Source: Terriglobia bacterium (GTDB lineage Bacteria > Acidobacteriota > Terriglobia > Bryobacterales > Bryobacteraceae). Taken from it: DNA of 64,000 bases. Under the pieces are notes generated by a model. The model saw only the letters and a program-made list of their open reading frames with translations. It was not told the DNA's origin and made no database searches. The stretch lies in NCBI GenBank assembly GCA_021324615.1, contig JAJPIT010000030.1, positions 1 through 64,000 on the forward strand. Reading direction: 5' to 3'. This document shows, one piece after another, positions 43,165 to 51,938 of this stretch; positions within the stretch are counted from its first letter, which is position 1; every line of letters starts with the position of its first letter. The translations under genes were made by a program, and so were the position numbers.

Positions 43165-45567
43165 TCAGAAGATACTTTGCTGGCGCTTCAGGGTTCCGAA
43201 GGTGCCGATATTGGAGATCGCAAAGGAGGCCTGCCACTGGCTGTCGTCGCGCAGCCCGACGTTGAATCGCCGGTATTGAACGCTGAAGCCGCAGCAGTCG
43301 GTGTTATACGTCACCTGGGCGTCCCACCATTGCAGCGTTGCTGCCTTCAGATCGTAATAGATGTCGAAGCCGGTGTTCCATCCGCGGCTGTTGGGATTGC
43401 CGTAGCCGATGCGGGTGTGGAACTGATTGGCGCGCGGCTCCAGAAACGAGGGCTCGTCGATATCGGTATGGCCGAACATCCAGAACCACTTCTGGATTCG
43501 CCCGTCGATCGAGACGCTGCTGTTGGCCAGCCTGCGGAACAGCGGATCGTAATCCAGGCGCCATTCGAAGTTCACCCGCGACTGCACCCGCAGCTCGCTG
43601 GAAACCGGCGAGTAGGAGCGCGGCGCGTTCAAAAAATCGAACCCGGTGAGATCGATGGCCGGCAGGATCACGTTGCGCTGGCCGGCGATGACCGCGCCGC
43701 CGAAGGTCGGATCGAAGTATTTGTCCCAGCGAACCTGCCAGGTGAGAAAGTCGGAGATGGCGCCGTTGCGGTCCTTGGTCATCAGGCGGTTGGTGATGGA
43801 GAACTCCACCTGGTTGGTGTTGGCCAGGATATCGGTGGAGTCGAACCGGATGATGTCGTTGAAGTTATCGATTCCATTGACGTATTTGTACGTCACCCGC
43901 GGCTCGATCACGTGCTTGACCTTTTCTCCCATCCACTTGGGCGGATGGTTGAAAATCCGTTCCAGCGCGGGCAGCACCAGATCGACGGTGACGTCCCGCT
44001 CATTCCGCAACAGCGGGCTTCCGTGGATCACGGGAAGTCCGGTTTGCGGATTTTCGTCCAGGCTCTGGCCATACTGCGTCTCCCGGATTCCAAAGGTCGG
44101 GATCACCTGAATGTCGTGCCAGCGGAAGGCCGTGCTGATGTGGGGCGAAAAATCGACGCGGTCGACAAAACGGGCGGTTTGATAAAGCGGCTCGGTGCGG
44201 TCGAGCAGGCCGATGCTGCCTTCGAAAGACACCCAGAACGGCCACTTGTCCAGGTCCAACTGGTGTTCGCTTAGGTTGGCTTCGACCGAGGGCAGCTTGC
44301 GGATCTCGATGGTCTGGCCGGGGGTGGTGCTTTGAAACTCGACGTCGCGGGCGGCGGCGAAATAGAGTCCGAGATCGTTCCAGTGCTTGGTGAGAAAACC
44401 TACGGATTGTGTTTCAGAAAAGACGGCTTCATTAAAGGATTGCGTGAAGTCCTGAAGGAAGGCGAACGAGGACAGATAATCGAGCTGGCCGCGCGCCTGC
44501 CAGCCGTTGCCGAGTTCGTATTTGGCGAAGGCATCGACCCGCACCCCGCTGGAGGCGAGCGGTCCGCTCTGGGTGGCGTCGACGCCGAAAACGTTCAGGT
44601 CGAAGCCGTCGTTTTCGTTGAACTTTCCGCGCAGTTCGAGATAGTTGGCAAGGCCGGCGGAGGTGTAATACAAGCCGCGATACGTCAGGTCCATGCTGCG
44701 GTCGATGGCCCAATAGTAGCCGAAGCCGACCATTTTTCCATGCTGCGAGCTGTTGCCCACGTCGGGCAGAAGGAAACCGCTTTTGCGCGGCTCTTTTTTG
44801 AGCGATTTGTAAAACCAGGGGACATAAAAGACCGGCAAATTACGCAGATAGAACCAGGCATGATGCGCCACGGCGTTATCGCCGGGGACCATGTCGAACT
44901 CGGGCGCGCGCAGGATCCACCAGGGGTTGGGCAGCATGCAGTCGGTGAGGAAGCCGTCGTGCAAGATGTAGCGGTCGCCCACGCGTTCCGCCCATTTGGC
45001 CCGAAAATAGAAGGGATTTTGGGTGGTCAGGAGACCCGGCCGGGCCTGGACTTGCGATTGGGAGGTGCCGCTGACATTAAAAAATACGCCGGTTTCCTGG
45101 TCGATATTGTACTCGGCGCGGTCGCAATCGAGCATCTCGCCGCGGTTGTAATTGACGTAATGGACATGCCCGCGCGCCTCGACGTCGCTGGTTTCGGTGT
45201 TCCAGTCGAGTTCGTCGGCCTGCAAGAGCATATCGCTCGATTCCACGCGCACGCTGCCGCGCAGATGGCGCCAGGGGCCGTCCACAGTCTCATGATCCGC
45301 ATCGACGTTGTAGTCGCCGGGGGCCGGGGCGTTTTCGTGCGGAATCCGGATTTTCTGGTTTACGTTGGGGCTTGGGGCGGGCTGCGCCGGGGGCGCGGGT
45401 AAAGCGGGACTGAATGTCTGGGCGGACAAGGCGAAGGGGAAAATGATGGTTATCAGGACAAAAAAAGCGCCTCGTAAAGCATAAAGTTCGTGACAAACAT
45501 CACCGAATATGATAGGAAGGAGTGAGAGGGTAGTACTACAACGGCTGGAGTCTTGGCGAACGCTCAA
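43165..45567 (-). CDS. lptD: LPS-assembly protein LptD
   Basis: About 780-800 aa. A beta-taco domain comes first ('DVEARGHVHYVNYNRGEMLD', 'VFFNVSGTSQSQ') and then a large beta-barrel ('LYLRNLPVFYVPWFYK'-like LptD core reads 'WFYLRNLPVFYVPWFYKSL'). LptD inserts LPS into the outer leaflet. The C-terminus ends in 'LKRQQSIF' with aromatic Phe. The N-terminus is problematic: in the main frame no ATG exists before the hydrophobic signal 'GAFFVLITIIFPFALSA'. I give TTG 45567 as the unshifted start. An ATG at 45500, eight bases after TATCAT, fits better, but needs a -1 shift at a T7 run (45460-45466 on this strand) to enter the frame. Identity is secure, start is not. Confidence 0.88.
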   Translation of the reverse strand: MSVRQDSSRCSTTLSLLPIIFGDVCHELYALRGAFFVLITIIFPFALSAQTFSPALPAPPAQPAPSPNVNQKIRIPHENAPAPGDYNVDADHETVDGPWRHLRGSVRVESSDMLLQADELDWNTETSDVEARGHVHYVNYNRGEMLDCDRAEYNIDQETGVFFNVSGTSQSQVQARPGLLTTQNPFYFRAKWAERVGDRYILHDGFLTDCMLPNPWWILRAPEFDMVPGDNAVAHHAWFYLRNLPVFYVPWFYKSLKKEPRKSGFLLPDVGNSSQHGKMVGFGYYWAIDRSMDLTYRGLYYTSAGLANYLELRGKFNENDGFDLNVFGVDATQSGPLASSGVRVDAFAKYELGNGWQARGQLDYLSSFAFLQDFTQSFNEAVFSETQSVGFLTKHWNDLGLYFAAARDVEFQSTTPGQTIEIRKLPSVEANLSEHQLDLDKWPFWVSFEGSIGLLDRTEPLYQTARFVDRVDFSPHISTAFRWHDIQVIPTFGIRETQYGQSLDENPQTGLPVIHGSPLLRNERDVTVDLVLPALERIFNHPPKWMGEKVKHVIEPRVTYKYVNGIDNFNDIIRFDSTDILANTNQVEFSITNRLMTKDRNGAISDFLTWQVRWDKYFDPTFGGAVIAGQRNVILPAIDLTGFDFLNAPRSYSPVSSELRVQSRVNFEWRLDYDPLFRRLANSSVSIDGRIQKWFWMFGHTDIDEPSFLEPRANQFHTRIGYGNPNSRGWNTGFDIYYDLKAATLQWWDAQVTYNTDCCGFSVQYRRFNVGLRDDSQWQASFAISNIGTFGTLKRQQSIF
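45460..45466 (-). other. T7 slippery run near the LptD start
   Basis: Seven T on the coding strand (an XXXYYYZ-compatible heptamer). A -1 slip would join the frame of ATG 45500 (MFVTNFMLYEAL) to the LptD signal peptide; an assembly error of one T would look the same. Confidence 0.35.
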
Positions 45568-45644
45568 TCGAGCACCGTAGCAGACGTCAGTCACGAGAGT
45601 CAAGCAATCGGGATTCCAGGCCAAAGGAGCGGAGAAAGAGCTCG

Positions 45645-46460
45645 ATGCGTTGCCGATACTGCCAGGCGGTAAACGAAGCCGAGGAAAGGCGCTGCGTCCG
45701 CTGCGGGCGCCGGATGCAGTCTTCCGGCCCGCTTCCTGTTTCCCCGGGATATCTTTCGACCTCGGCGGCGCCCGCGCTGGACGATCTGCCGTGGCGCGAG
45801 CCGGCGCCGGTCCCCCCGCCGGCGGCGCGCGAGCAGGCAAGCTATCAGCCGCCGCTGTTCCGGGACGCGCCGGGAGGGCCGAAAGTAATTCCCATTCCGA
45901 CGCTGACGCCGGTGAAGCCGCGGGCCCGTGAAGATTTCTCACAGGTGAAGCGGAACCGGCCGCGGCGGCGCCCGCCGGAAGGTCAGCAGACCCTGGATTT
46001 CAACGGCCAGAAGGCGTTCGAACCGGAATTGCAGGCGGTGATTTATTGCGATGCGCGGGTGGCCTCGCCGACGCACCGTCTGCTGGCCGCGGCCATTGAC
46101 GCGAGCATGATCTTCACCGCCGTGGGCATATTTCTGGCGATCTTCTTCATCTCCGGCGGCGTGATGGCGTTTTCGAAACAGAACATCCCGTTCTTTTTGT
46201 GCGTGGTTGTTCTGATCACGGCGCTCTATCGCAGCTTCTGGTATCTGGCCGGCGGCGATTCTCCGGGAATGCGCCTGGCTGGACTGCGGCTGGTGGATTT
46301 CGACGGCCGCCGTCCGGACCGCGATCAGCGCGGCATGCGGCAGATCGCCAGCCTGTTGAGCATCGTTTCGGCCGGGCTCGGTTTAGTCTGGGCGCTGGTG
46401 GACGAGGAAAGCCTCACCTGGCACGATCATATTTCGAAGACGTTTCCCACCGCGGGCTGA
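45645..46460 (+). CDS. zinc-ribbon RDD-family membrane protein
   Basis: 271 aa. N-terminal zinc ribbon with C3, C6, C17 and C20 ('CRYCQ' and 'CVRCGRRMQ'), a long Pro-rich disordered linker (about 25-120), then an RDD domain (about 138-265) of three membrane helices. The RDD motifs are 'THRLLAAAIDASMIF' and 'SPGMRLAGLRLVDFDGRRP'. RDD proteins include Na+/H+ or solute transporters, but most are uncharacterised. ATG follows GGAG-rich sequence. It is divergent from lptD. Confidence 0.83.
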   Translation: MRCRYCQAVNEAEERRCVRCGRRMQSSGPLPVSPGYLSTSAAPALDDLPWREPAPVPPPAAREQASYQPPLFRDAPGGPKVIPIPTLTPVKPRAREDFSQVKRNRPRRRPPEGQQTLDFNGQKAFEPELQAVIYCDARVASPTHRLLAAAIDASMIFTAVGIFLAIFFISGGVMAFSKQNIPFFLCVVVLITALYRSFWYLAGGDSPGMRLAGLRLVDFDGRRPDRDQRGMRQIASLLSIVSAGLGLVWALVDEESLTWHDHISKTFPTAG

Positions 46461-46512
46461 ACTCCTTTGCAGTCATAATGCTTCCGGAGCCATCGGCCGA
46501 TTTTCTCAACTG

Positions 46513-48117
46513 ATGCTCCCGCGCTGGCTTCGCCTGCTGCTTCTGCTCGCCCTGCTCTTCCCGGCCACTCGATTTCTGTACCTGAATCGCGAGATGCCGA
46601 GCTTCGGCCGCGCGCACGACGACGGGCTTTTCTTCGTCTCGGCAAAAGGACTGGCCGAAGGCCGGGGCTATCGCATTCTGAGCCTGCCGGGCGCGCCGCC
46701 GCAGACGAAATATCCGGTTCTTTATCCGCTTTATCTCTCCCTGATCTGGCGGATCAATCCAAATTTCCCCGACAATCTTCATTTGGCCGCGCTGTTTTGC
46801 TGGATGCCGCTGATGGCCGCGCTGGTGCTTGCGTTTTTCTATTACCGGTTGGCGCGCTGGCCGGAGCCGCGCCTGTGGGTGACGTTCGCGCTGCTGGCGC
46901 TGAATCCCTGGATGGAGATGATCGGCTCCACGCTGTTTTCCGAGATGCTGTTCCTGGCGTTTTTGCTGGCGGCGCTGATCGCGCTGGAAAAGGCGGGGAT
47001 TCGAATGGCTGCTCTGGCGGGCGTGCTTGCCGGATGCGCCTACCTGACGCGTTCGGCCGCGATCGCGCTGCTGGTGTCGGCGCCGGCAGTGCTGCTATGG
47101 AAACGCGAGCGCGCGCGAGCCGCGGCGTTTCTTGCGGCGATGCTGCCGTTCGCCGCCGCGTGGATGACGTGGACGCATTTCCATACTCCCACCGCGACCG
47201 ATCCGACCACCATTTATTACACGAATTATTTCGCGCTGGAGCGGGCAAACGTCGATTTCGGAAATATCGGCCTGGTCGTCTGGAAGAACCTGGACAGTTT
47301 TCTGAGCGCGGCGGGCGGCTTCTTTCTTCCTAACGTGATCTCCGGACCGGCGATGAAGATGCTGACGGAGGCGCTGGCTGTAGGGGCTGTGGCGGGCGCG
47401 GTGCGGCTGGCGCGCCGCGGCGTGTTCGTCCAGTATGCCCTGTTTTCGCTGATTTCCACGCTGATTGTCCTGGTCTGGACCGAATGCAATGAGCGGCTGA
47501 TCCTTCCGATGCTCCCGCTGCTGGCGGCGGGCGCGGTCGAGGAGGCGCGTCATTTCTGGAGGCTGATTGGCGGCGCGTTCCGGCATCGCGACCGTTCGCA
47601 GCGCGCCGCAGCTTATGTGACGATGTCGGCGGCCTCGATGCTGGCGGTGGCGGGAATCTCGGCGCAGCTTTGGATCTCGCTATTCGTCCTGCCAGGATCC
47701 ATTCCGAAGAGCTCCGCCGCGGATCTCGCCGCCGCCGGGGCGTGGCTCAAGTCGAATACGCCGGAATCGGCGCGGGTGCTCTCCGGCGACGATCCCGTGC
47801 TATACCTTTATTCCGGCCGGCAGGGCAACGATCTGCCGTTCATGTACCGCTGGATTTACGCCGAAGAGAACGAAAAGTTTCTCGAATCGTACCGCAATAT
47901 TGTGTCTTACTGCGCCTCGCACGGCTTCGCTTACGTCCTGGTGGCCGGCGGACAGGATACGGCGCTGCTCACCAATGACCGGGATCGCGCGCAAATCCTT
48001 CGCGAAATCGCGGAAAACCCCGGGTTGAAGCCGGTTTTTCACGCCGGGCAGGCGACCATTTACAGAGTTGCGCCGCAAAAAATCACCGAAGCGGCGCAGG
48101 CGCGAGCCGAGGAATGA
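46513..48117 (+). CDS. GT39-like (PMT/ArnT fold) membrane glycosyltransferase
   Basis: 534 aa, about ten to eleven membrane helices in the N-terminal 400 residues and a soluble periplasmic domain at the end (about 405-534). 'GRAHDDGLFFVSAKGLAEGR' places acidic residues D37-D38 in the first periplasmic loop, as in the catalytic loop of GT-C polyprenyl-phosphate-sugar transferases, and 'TKYPVLYPLYLSLIW' follows. Such enzymes transfer sugars from polyprenyl phosphate to lipid A, proteins or glycans. The GT2 enzyme at 14221 could make its donor, which is an inference. Acceptor unknown. Confidence 0.72.
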   Translation: MLPRWLRLLLLLALLFPATRFLYLNREMPSFGRAHDDGLFFVSAKGLAEGRGYRILSLPGAPPQTKYPVLYPLYLSLIWRINPNFPDNLHLAALFCWMPLMAALVLAFFYYRLARWPEPRLWVTFALLALNPWMEMIGSTLFSEMLFLAFLLAALIALEKAGIRMAALAGVLAGCAYLTRSAAIALLVSAPAVLLWKRERARAAAFLAAMLPFAAAWMTWTHFHTPTATDPTTIYYTNYFALERANVDFGNIGLVVWKNLDSFLSAAGGFFLPNVISGPAMKMLTEALAVGAVAGAVRLARRGVFVQYALFSLISTLIVLVWTECNERLILPMLPLLAAGAVEEARHFWRLIGGAFRHRDRSQRAAAYVTMSAASMLAVAGISAQLWISLFVLPGSIPKSSAADLAAAGAWLKSNTPESARVLSGDDPVLYLYSGRQGNDLPFMYRWIYAEENEKFLESYRNIVSYCASHGFAYVLVAGGQDTALLTNDRDRAQILREIAENPGLKPVFHAGQATIYRVAPQKITEAAQARAEE

Positions 48118-49032
48118 TCAGTTGATTTTTTGATAAACCTCGGCCGCGGCTTTCGCGGTATTGGAGTGGATGGTCACGGTGTCCTCCAGTTGCAGCGCGT
48201 AACCTCCGGCGAGCGTCACCACCGCCGGCGCGCCGTTTTGGCGGGAAAAGTCGAGCACCAGCCGGTCCCGTTCCTTTAATCCTTCGATGGACAGATTGAG
48301 GCCGCCGAGCTGGTCGCCGCGATAGGGATCGGCTCCGGCGACATACATCACGAGCTGCGGATGAAATTCGGCAAAAGCCTTGCGGCAGGCCGCGCGGAGC
48401 AGATCCAGATACTCCTGGTCGCCCACGCCGTCTTCCAGGTCCACGTCGAGGTTGGAGGGCGGCTTGATGCTCGGGTAGTTGCGCCATTGGTGGAGGGAGA
48501 GCGTGAACACGGACGGATCGGAGGCAAAGATCGCCGCGGTGCCGTTGCCGTGGTGCACATCGCAATCGATCACCATGGCGCGTTCGATCAATCTTTCCTG
48601 CTGCAATTTGCGAATCGCGACGGCCACATCGTGAATCGCGCAAAAACCTTCGCCGTGGCCGGGGAAGGCGTGATGAAATCCGCCGCCGACGTTGAATCCG
48701 AGGCCATGCTCCAAGGCCAGCCGCGCGGCGAGCGTCGTGCCGCCGGCGGCGAGCCAGAATGCGTTCACCATCTGCGGCGAATAAGGGATTTCGAGCTTCA
48801 TCAGTTCCAGGGCGCCGAGCGTGCCCTGCTTCAACCGCGTGACCCATCCGCGCTGATGCACCAGCAGGATGTCTTCGTCGGCGGCTGGCGGAGGCTCGAC
48901 GAAATCGCCGGCTTCGGCGAATCCTTCGGCCAGCAGACGTTCGCGAATCAGGCGGTATTTTTGGGAGGGAAACACGTGCGAACCGAGGTTCAGGTCGTAG
49001 CCGTCGTGATAAACCAGCTTAAACGGAAGCAC
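48118..49032 (-). CDS. histone-deacetylase-family protein (AcuC-like)
   Basis: 304 aa. Zn-dependent deacetylase residues are all present: the His pair in 'GGGFHHAFPGHGEGFCAIHD', Asp/His ligands in 'IDCDVHHGNGTAAI', and Asp in 'YVAGADPYRGDQLG', plus late 'GGYALQLEDTV'. It removes acetyl (or acyl) groups from lysines, small amines or acetoin-pathway enzymes. GTG 49032 was chosen because GGAGG lies nine bases upstream; a TTG 33 bases earlier lacks one. The start lies within the last codons of the phosphotransacetylase gene (14-base overlap), which suggests coupled control of acetyl metabolism. It is adjacent to the convergent GT39-like gene with no gap. Confidence 0.88.
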   Translation of the reverse strand: MLPFKLVYHDGYDLNLGSHVFPSQKYRLIRERLLAEGFAEAGDFVEPPPAADEDILLVHQRGWVTRLKQGTLGALELMKLEIPYSPQMVNAFWLAAGGTTLAARLALEHGLGFNVGGGFHHAFPGHGEGFCAIHDVAVAIRKLQQERLIERAMVIDCDVHHGNGTAAIFASDPSVFTLSLHQWRNYPSIKPPSNLDVDLEDGVGDQEYLDLLRAACRKAFAEFHPQLVMYVAGADPYRGDQLGGLNLSIEGLKERDRLVLDFSRQNGAPAVVTLAGGYALQLEDTVTIHSNTAKAAAEVYQKIN

Positions 49033-49975
49033 AGGCGCATTCCTCCGATTGCAGAGCGGTGACAATGGCGGCGCCGTAAATTTCCTCCTCCGACGAGCCG
49101 CGGGAGAGATCGTTAAAGGGCTTGGCCAGGCCTTGCAGGAACGGGCCGAAGGCGGCCGCGCCGCCCAGGCGCTCGACCAGTTTATAGGCGATATTGGCGC
49201 TGGCCAGGTCGGGGAAGATGAGGGCGTTGGCGCGGCCGGCGACCGGCGATCCGGGAGCCTTCCGCCGGGCGACGTCAGGCACCAGCGCGGCGTCGCCCTG
49301 CAATTCGCCGTCGGCCTGCAAATCGGGAGAGGACTCGCGCAAGATCCGCAGGCTTTCGGTCACCTTACCGATCGAAGGATGCGCCGCGCTGCCTTTGGTG
49401 GAGAAGCTGAGCAGCGCCAGACGCGGCTCGGCGCCCATCACCGCGCGGACGGACCGGGCGGTAGCCAGGGCGATGGCGGCGATCTCCTCGGCCGAGGGCT
49501 GCACCACCACGGCGGCGTCGGCGAAGGCGAGCACTCCATCCTCGCCGAAGCGGGAATCGGCGGCGCACATGAAGAAGACTCCGGAGACGGTGCGAATCCC
49601 GCGCGCGGTTCCGATGGCGTGCAGCGCGGCGCGAACCGTTTCGGCGGTGGTGTTGACGGCTCCGCCCACGCCTCCATCGGCATCGCCGGCGGCGACCATC
49701 AGGGCGGCGCGATATAACGGATTGCGGGCGATCCCCGACGCTTCCTCGCGGGTGACGCCTTTTGCGCGGCGGCGTTCGAAATAGAGTTCGGCGTATTTCG
49801 GGGCGTCTTCTTCCCGGTCCAGCAGAACCGGCTCGATGAGCCCTTCCGCGGCCAGCCGCCTTGCTGCGGCGATCACGCGGGGATCGCCGCCTTCGGGAAA
49901 AACGATGCGTTTTTTGCCGAGGCGGCGCAGCCGTTCGATCTGGCGCGAAAGAAAGCGCGCTGCGGAGCCGTTCAT
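49019..49975 (-). CDS. pta: phosphate acetyltransferase (Pta/PTB family)
   Basis: 318 aa, the length of the short, single-domain Pta. 'KRIVFPEGGDPRVIAAARRL' opens it, 'GDADGGVGGAVNTTAETVRA' is the CoA/acetyl-phosphate site, and 'ALIFPDLASANIAYKLVERL' is a Pta hallmark. It interconverts acetyl-CoA and acetyl phosphate, feeding acetate metabolism or non-enzymatic protein acetylation. ATG 49975 lies seven bases after TAAAAT, without a Shine-Dalgarno. The overlapping downstream HDAC-like gene is its likely partner. A butyryltransferase cannot be ruled out, and ackA is not in the window. Confidence 0.88.
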   Translation of the reverse strand: MNGSAARFLSRQIERLRRLGKKRIVFPEGGDPRVIAAARRLAAEGLIEPVLLDREEDAPKYAELYFERRRAKGVTREEASGIARNPLYRAALMVAAGDADGGVGGAVNTTAETVRAALHAIGTARGIRTVSGVFFMCAADSRFGEDGVLAFADAAVVVQPSAEEIAAIALATARSVRAVMGAEPRLALLSFSTKGSAAHPSIGKVTESLRILRESSPDLQADGELQGDAALVPDVARRKAPGSPVAGRANALIFPDLASANIAYKLVERLGGAAAFGPFLQGLAKPFNDLSRGSSEEEIYGAAIVTALQSEECACASV

Positions 49976-49982
49976 CGCTTCA

Positions 49983-49988
49983 ATTTTA
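49983..49988 (-). promoter_or_regulatory. -10 hexamer for the probable leaderless pta transcript
   Basis: TAAAAT on the minus strand, seven bases before the ATG at 49975; no ribosome binding site between. Confidence 0.4.
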
Positions 49989-50019
49989 GACGGTCATGCG
50001 CCGGCGGCCGAGGGCGGCG

Positions 50020-50742
50020 CTATCTGCCATGAAACAGGCGGACCGCCAGAGAATCCGGCAGGCCCGCGGCGCGGATCTTCGCCGCCGCCTTTTCGACGTC
50101 GTAAGGCGTCCGGCGGTATTCGATGCGCCGTTCCTCGGTCCAGTAGATGGCGTAGGCCGCGCGCGGATCGCCATCGCGCGGCTGTCCCACCGCGCCGGGA
50201 TTCAGCAGAAAAAAATGGCGGGGCTCCAATTCGAGCATGCCTTTCGGAGCGATGGCCCGCACTCCGCCGCGCGCCACCAGGAAACCGCCCTGCAAATGGG
50301 TATGCCCGAAAAACGTCGCCTGCGCCTGGAGAAAGGGCAGCATGTGGGACGCCTCAAATGCGGTGGCCAGATACTCGTCTTCGTCGGCCGGGGAACCGTG
50401 GGTCAGGTCGTAATCTTCATAGCGCAGGGGCCCGCGGGGAAGGTTGCGCAAAAATTCTGCGTTTTCTTCGGCCAGAACCGAGCGCGTCCACTCCGCCGCC
50501 CGGCGGGCAGAGCCGTTGTACTCTTCCAGCGAATCGGCGGAGGCGCAGGCGCGGTCATGATTGCCGCGGACCGTGACGGCCACATGCGCGCGGGCCCACT
50601 CGACCACGGCGTTGGGATCGGCGCCGTAGCCGACCAGATCGCCCAGGCAAATAATGCGGTCATATTGGCCCTCGGCATCGGCCAGCACCGCTTCGAGCGC
50701 CTCCAGATTGCCGTGAATGTCGCTGAGGATCAGGCGCGGCAC
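50020..50742 (-). CDS. YfcE-like metallophosphoesterase
   Basis: 240 aa. All calcineurin-like motifs: 'LILSDIHGNLEAL' (D8, H10), 'ICLGDLVGYGADP', 'VRGNHDRA', 'LTHGSP' and 'FFGHTHLQGGF'. It would use two metals to hydrolyse phosphodiesters or monoesters; the substrate is unknown. Start GTG 50742 lies 13 bases inside the preceding metallophosphoesterase gene; no ATG is available before the first catalytic motif. Coupled to the upstream gene. Confidence 0.87.
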   Translation of the reverse strand: MPRLILSDIHGNLEALEAVLADAEGQYDRIICLGDLVGYGADPNAVVEWARAHVAVTVRGNHDRACASADSLEEYNGSARRAAEWTRSVLAEENAEFLRNLPRGPLRYEDYDLTHGSPADEDEYLATAFEASHMLPFLQAQATFFGHTHLQGGFLVARGGVRAIAPKGMLELEPRHFFLLNPGAVGQPRDGDPRAAYAIYWTEERRIEYRRTPYDVEKAAAKIRAAGLPDSLAVRLFHGR

Positions 50743-51899
50743 AATTTTAACAGCGCCACCTCGGGAGCGCACGCCAGCCGGATGGGCGCGCCGATGGTCC
50801 CGATGCCGCGCGAGACAAAAATGGTCTTGCCGTCCTTCCGGTAGATTCCATCGATGTAGCGGGTGAAGAACGTGGCGATGCTCAAGCTCGCATCCAGGAT
50901 TTCGACGCGCACCTGGCCGCCGTGGGTGTGCCCGGAGATGGTGAAATCCCATCCTTGTTTGACGGCCGCGGGAAACACGTCGGGGTTGTGCGACATCAGC
51001 ACGTTCAGCGCGCCGGGCGCGATCAGTTGCCCGGCGCCGGAGAGATAGTGCGAGTGCATGCGCTGATAATCAACGCCGGCAAGATTGATCACCGCGCCGC
51101 CGAAGCGCAGCGTCTCGGCTCTTTGGCGGAGAAAGCGCATGCCCAGGTCCGCGCCCCGCTTTTCGACGTAGTCCTCCACGCCGGCGTAGCGTTCGTGATT
51201 GCCGAGGCAGCCATAGATTCCCGCGCCGGCGCGCAGGTAGCGGAGGCGGTCCAGGCATTCGTCCAGAGGATCGGCGGCGGTTGAGATGAGGTCGCCGGTG
51301 ACCAGCGCCAGATGGGCGCGCGTTTCGTTGGCCATGGCCACGGCGCGGTCCAGGTCCCGCGCGGAGAGAAACGGGCTCAAATGGATATCGGTCAACTGGA
51401 CGATTCGCAGGCCTTCCAGGTCCGGATGCAGGTTGGGAATCGCGATATTTTCCTCGCGCAGCCGCAGATCGAGCCGCTCGATAAAGACTCCGTAGCCGAT
51501 GGCCGCCGCGGGGGCGGTAAACAGGGCCGCATGGGCGGCGCGCAGGAGGTTCCGGCGCGCCGGGCTGAACTCCGGACGTGCGCGCGGCAGCAGGTGCGAG
51601 GTGAGGAAAGCGACCAGAAACAGCATGGTGAACAGCGCCCAGGCGAGCATCAATCCGCGCCCCCAGCCGTACCACCACGGCGAAACGTGCCTCATCACGC
51701 GATGGGCGCGCAGGGCGAAAGCGAGCACGGTGGTTAAAGCTGAAATCGCCGCCAGAGCGACGACGCCGCGGCGCGCCCAGCGGGGCCAGCGCGTTCCGGG
51801 AACCCGCAAAATCCAGAACGCCCCCGCCGCCTGCACCAGCAGGATAATCGTCAAACCGATCATGTCGGCGAGATTGCTCAGGACGTAGCGAAGCAGCAC
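50730..51899 (-). CDS. membrane-anchored metallophosphoesterase (YkuE/LpxG-like)
   Basis: 389 aa. Four N-terminal membrane helices (about 10-30, 44-64, 85-104 and 118-140) lead to a metallophosphoesterase domain with 'LTDIHLSPFLSARDLD', 'VTGDLIS', 'CLGNHERYAG', 'LMSHNPDVFP' and 'SGHTHGGQ'. The fold is shared by YkuE and LpxG, a UDP-2,3-diacylglucosamine hydrolase of lipid A synthesis, so a lipid phosphatase/pyrophosphatase role is possible. GTG 51899 lies seven bases after TAACAT; GTG 51902 is the neighbour alternative. The C-terminus overlaps the next phosphoesterase. Confidence 0.85.
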   Translation of the reverse strand: MLLRYVLSNLADMIGLTIILLVQAAGAFWILRVPGTRWPRWARRGVVALAAISALTTVLAFALRAHRVMRHVSPWWYGWGRGLMLAWALFTMLFLVAFLTSHLLPRARPEFSPARRNLLRAAHAALFTAPAAAIGYGVFIERLDLRLREENIAIPNLHPDLEGLRIVQLTDIHLSPFLSARDLDRAVAMANETRAHLALVTGDLISTAADPLDECLDRLRYLRAGAGIYGCLGNHERYAGVEDYVEKRGADLGMRFLRQRAETLRFGGAVINLAGVDYQRMHSHYLSGAGQLIAPGALNVLMSHNPDVFPAAVKQGWDFTISGHTHGGQVRVEILDASLSIATFFTRYIDGIYRKDGKTIFVSRGIGTIGAPIRLACAPEVALLKLCRA

Positions 51900-51906
51900 C
51901 ACTTCT

Positions 51907-51912
51907 ATGTTA
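51907..51912 (-). promoter_or_regulatory. -10 hexamer for the metallophosphoesterase pair
   Basis: TAACAT on the minus strand, seven bases before GTG 51899. It is back-to-back with the hexamer for the divergent kinase gene. Confidence 0.35.
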
Positions 51913-51926
51913 ACCCGCGCATCTTC

Positions 51927-51932
51927 TACAAT
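51927..51932 (+). promoter_or_regulatory. -10 hexamer for the probable leaderless PfkB kinase transcript
   Basis: TACAAT ends six bases before the ATG at 51939. No Shine-Dalgarno fits. Confidence 0.4.
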
Positions 51933-51938
51933 CTAGAA

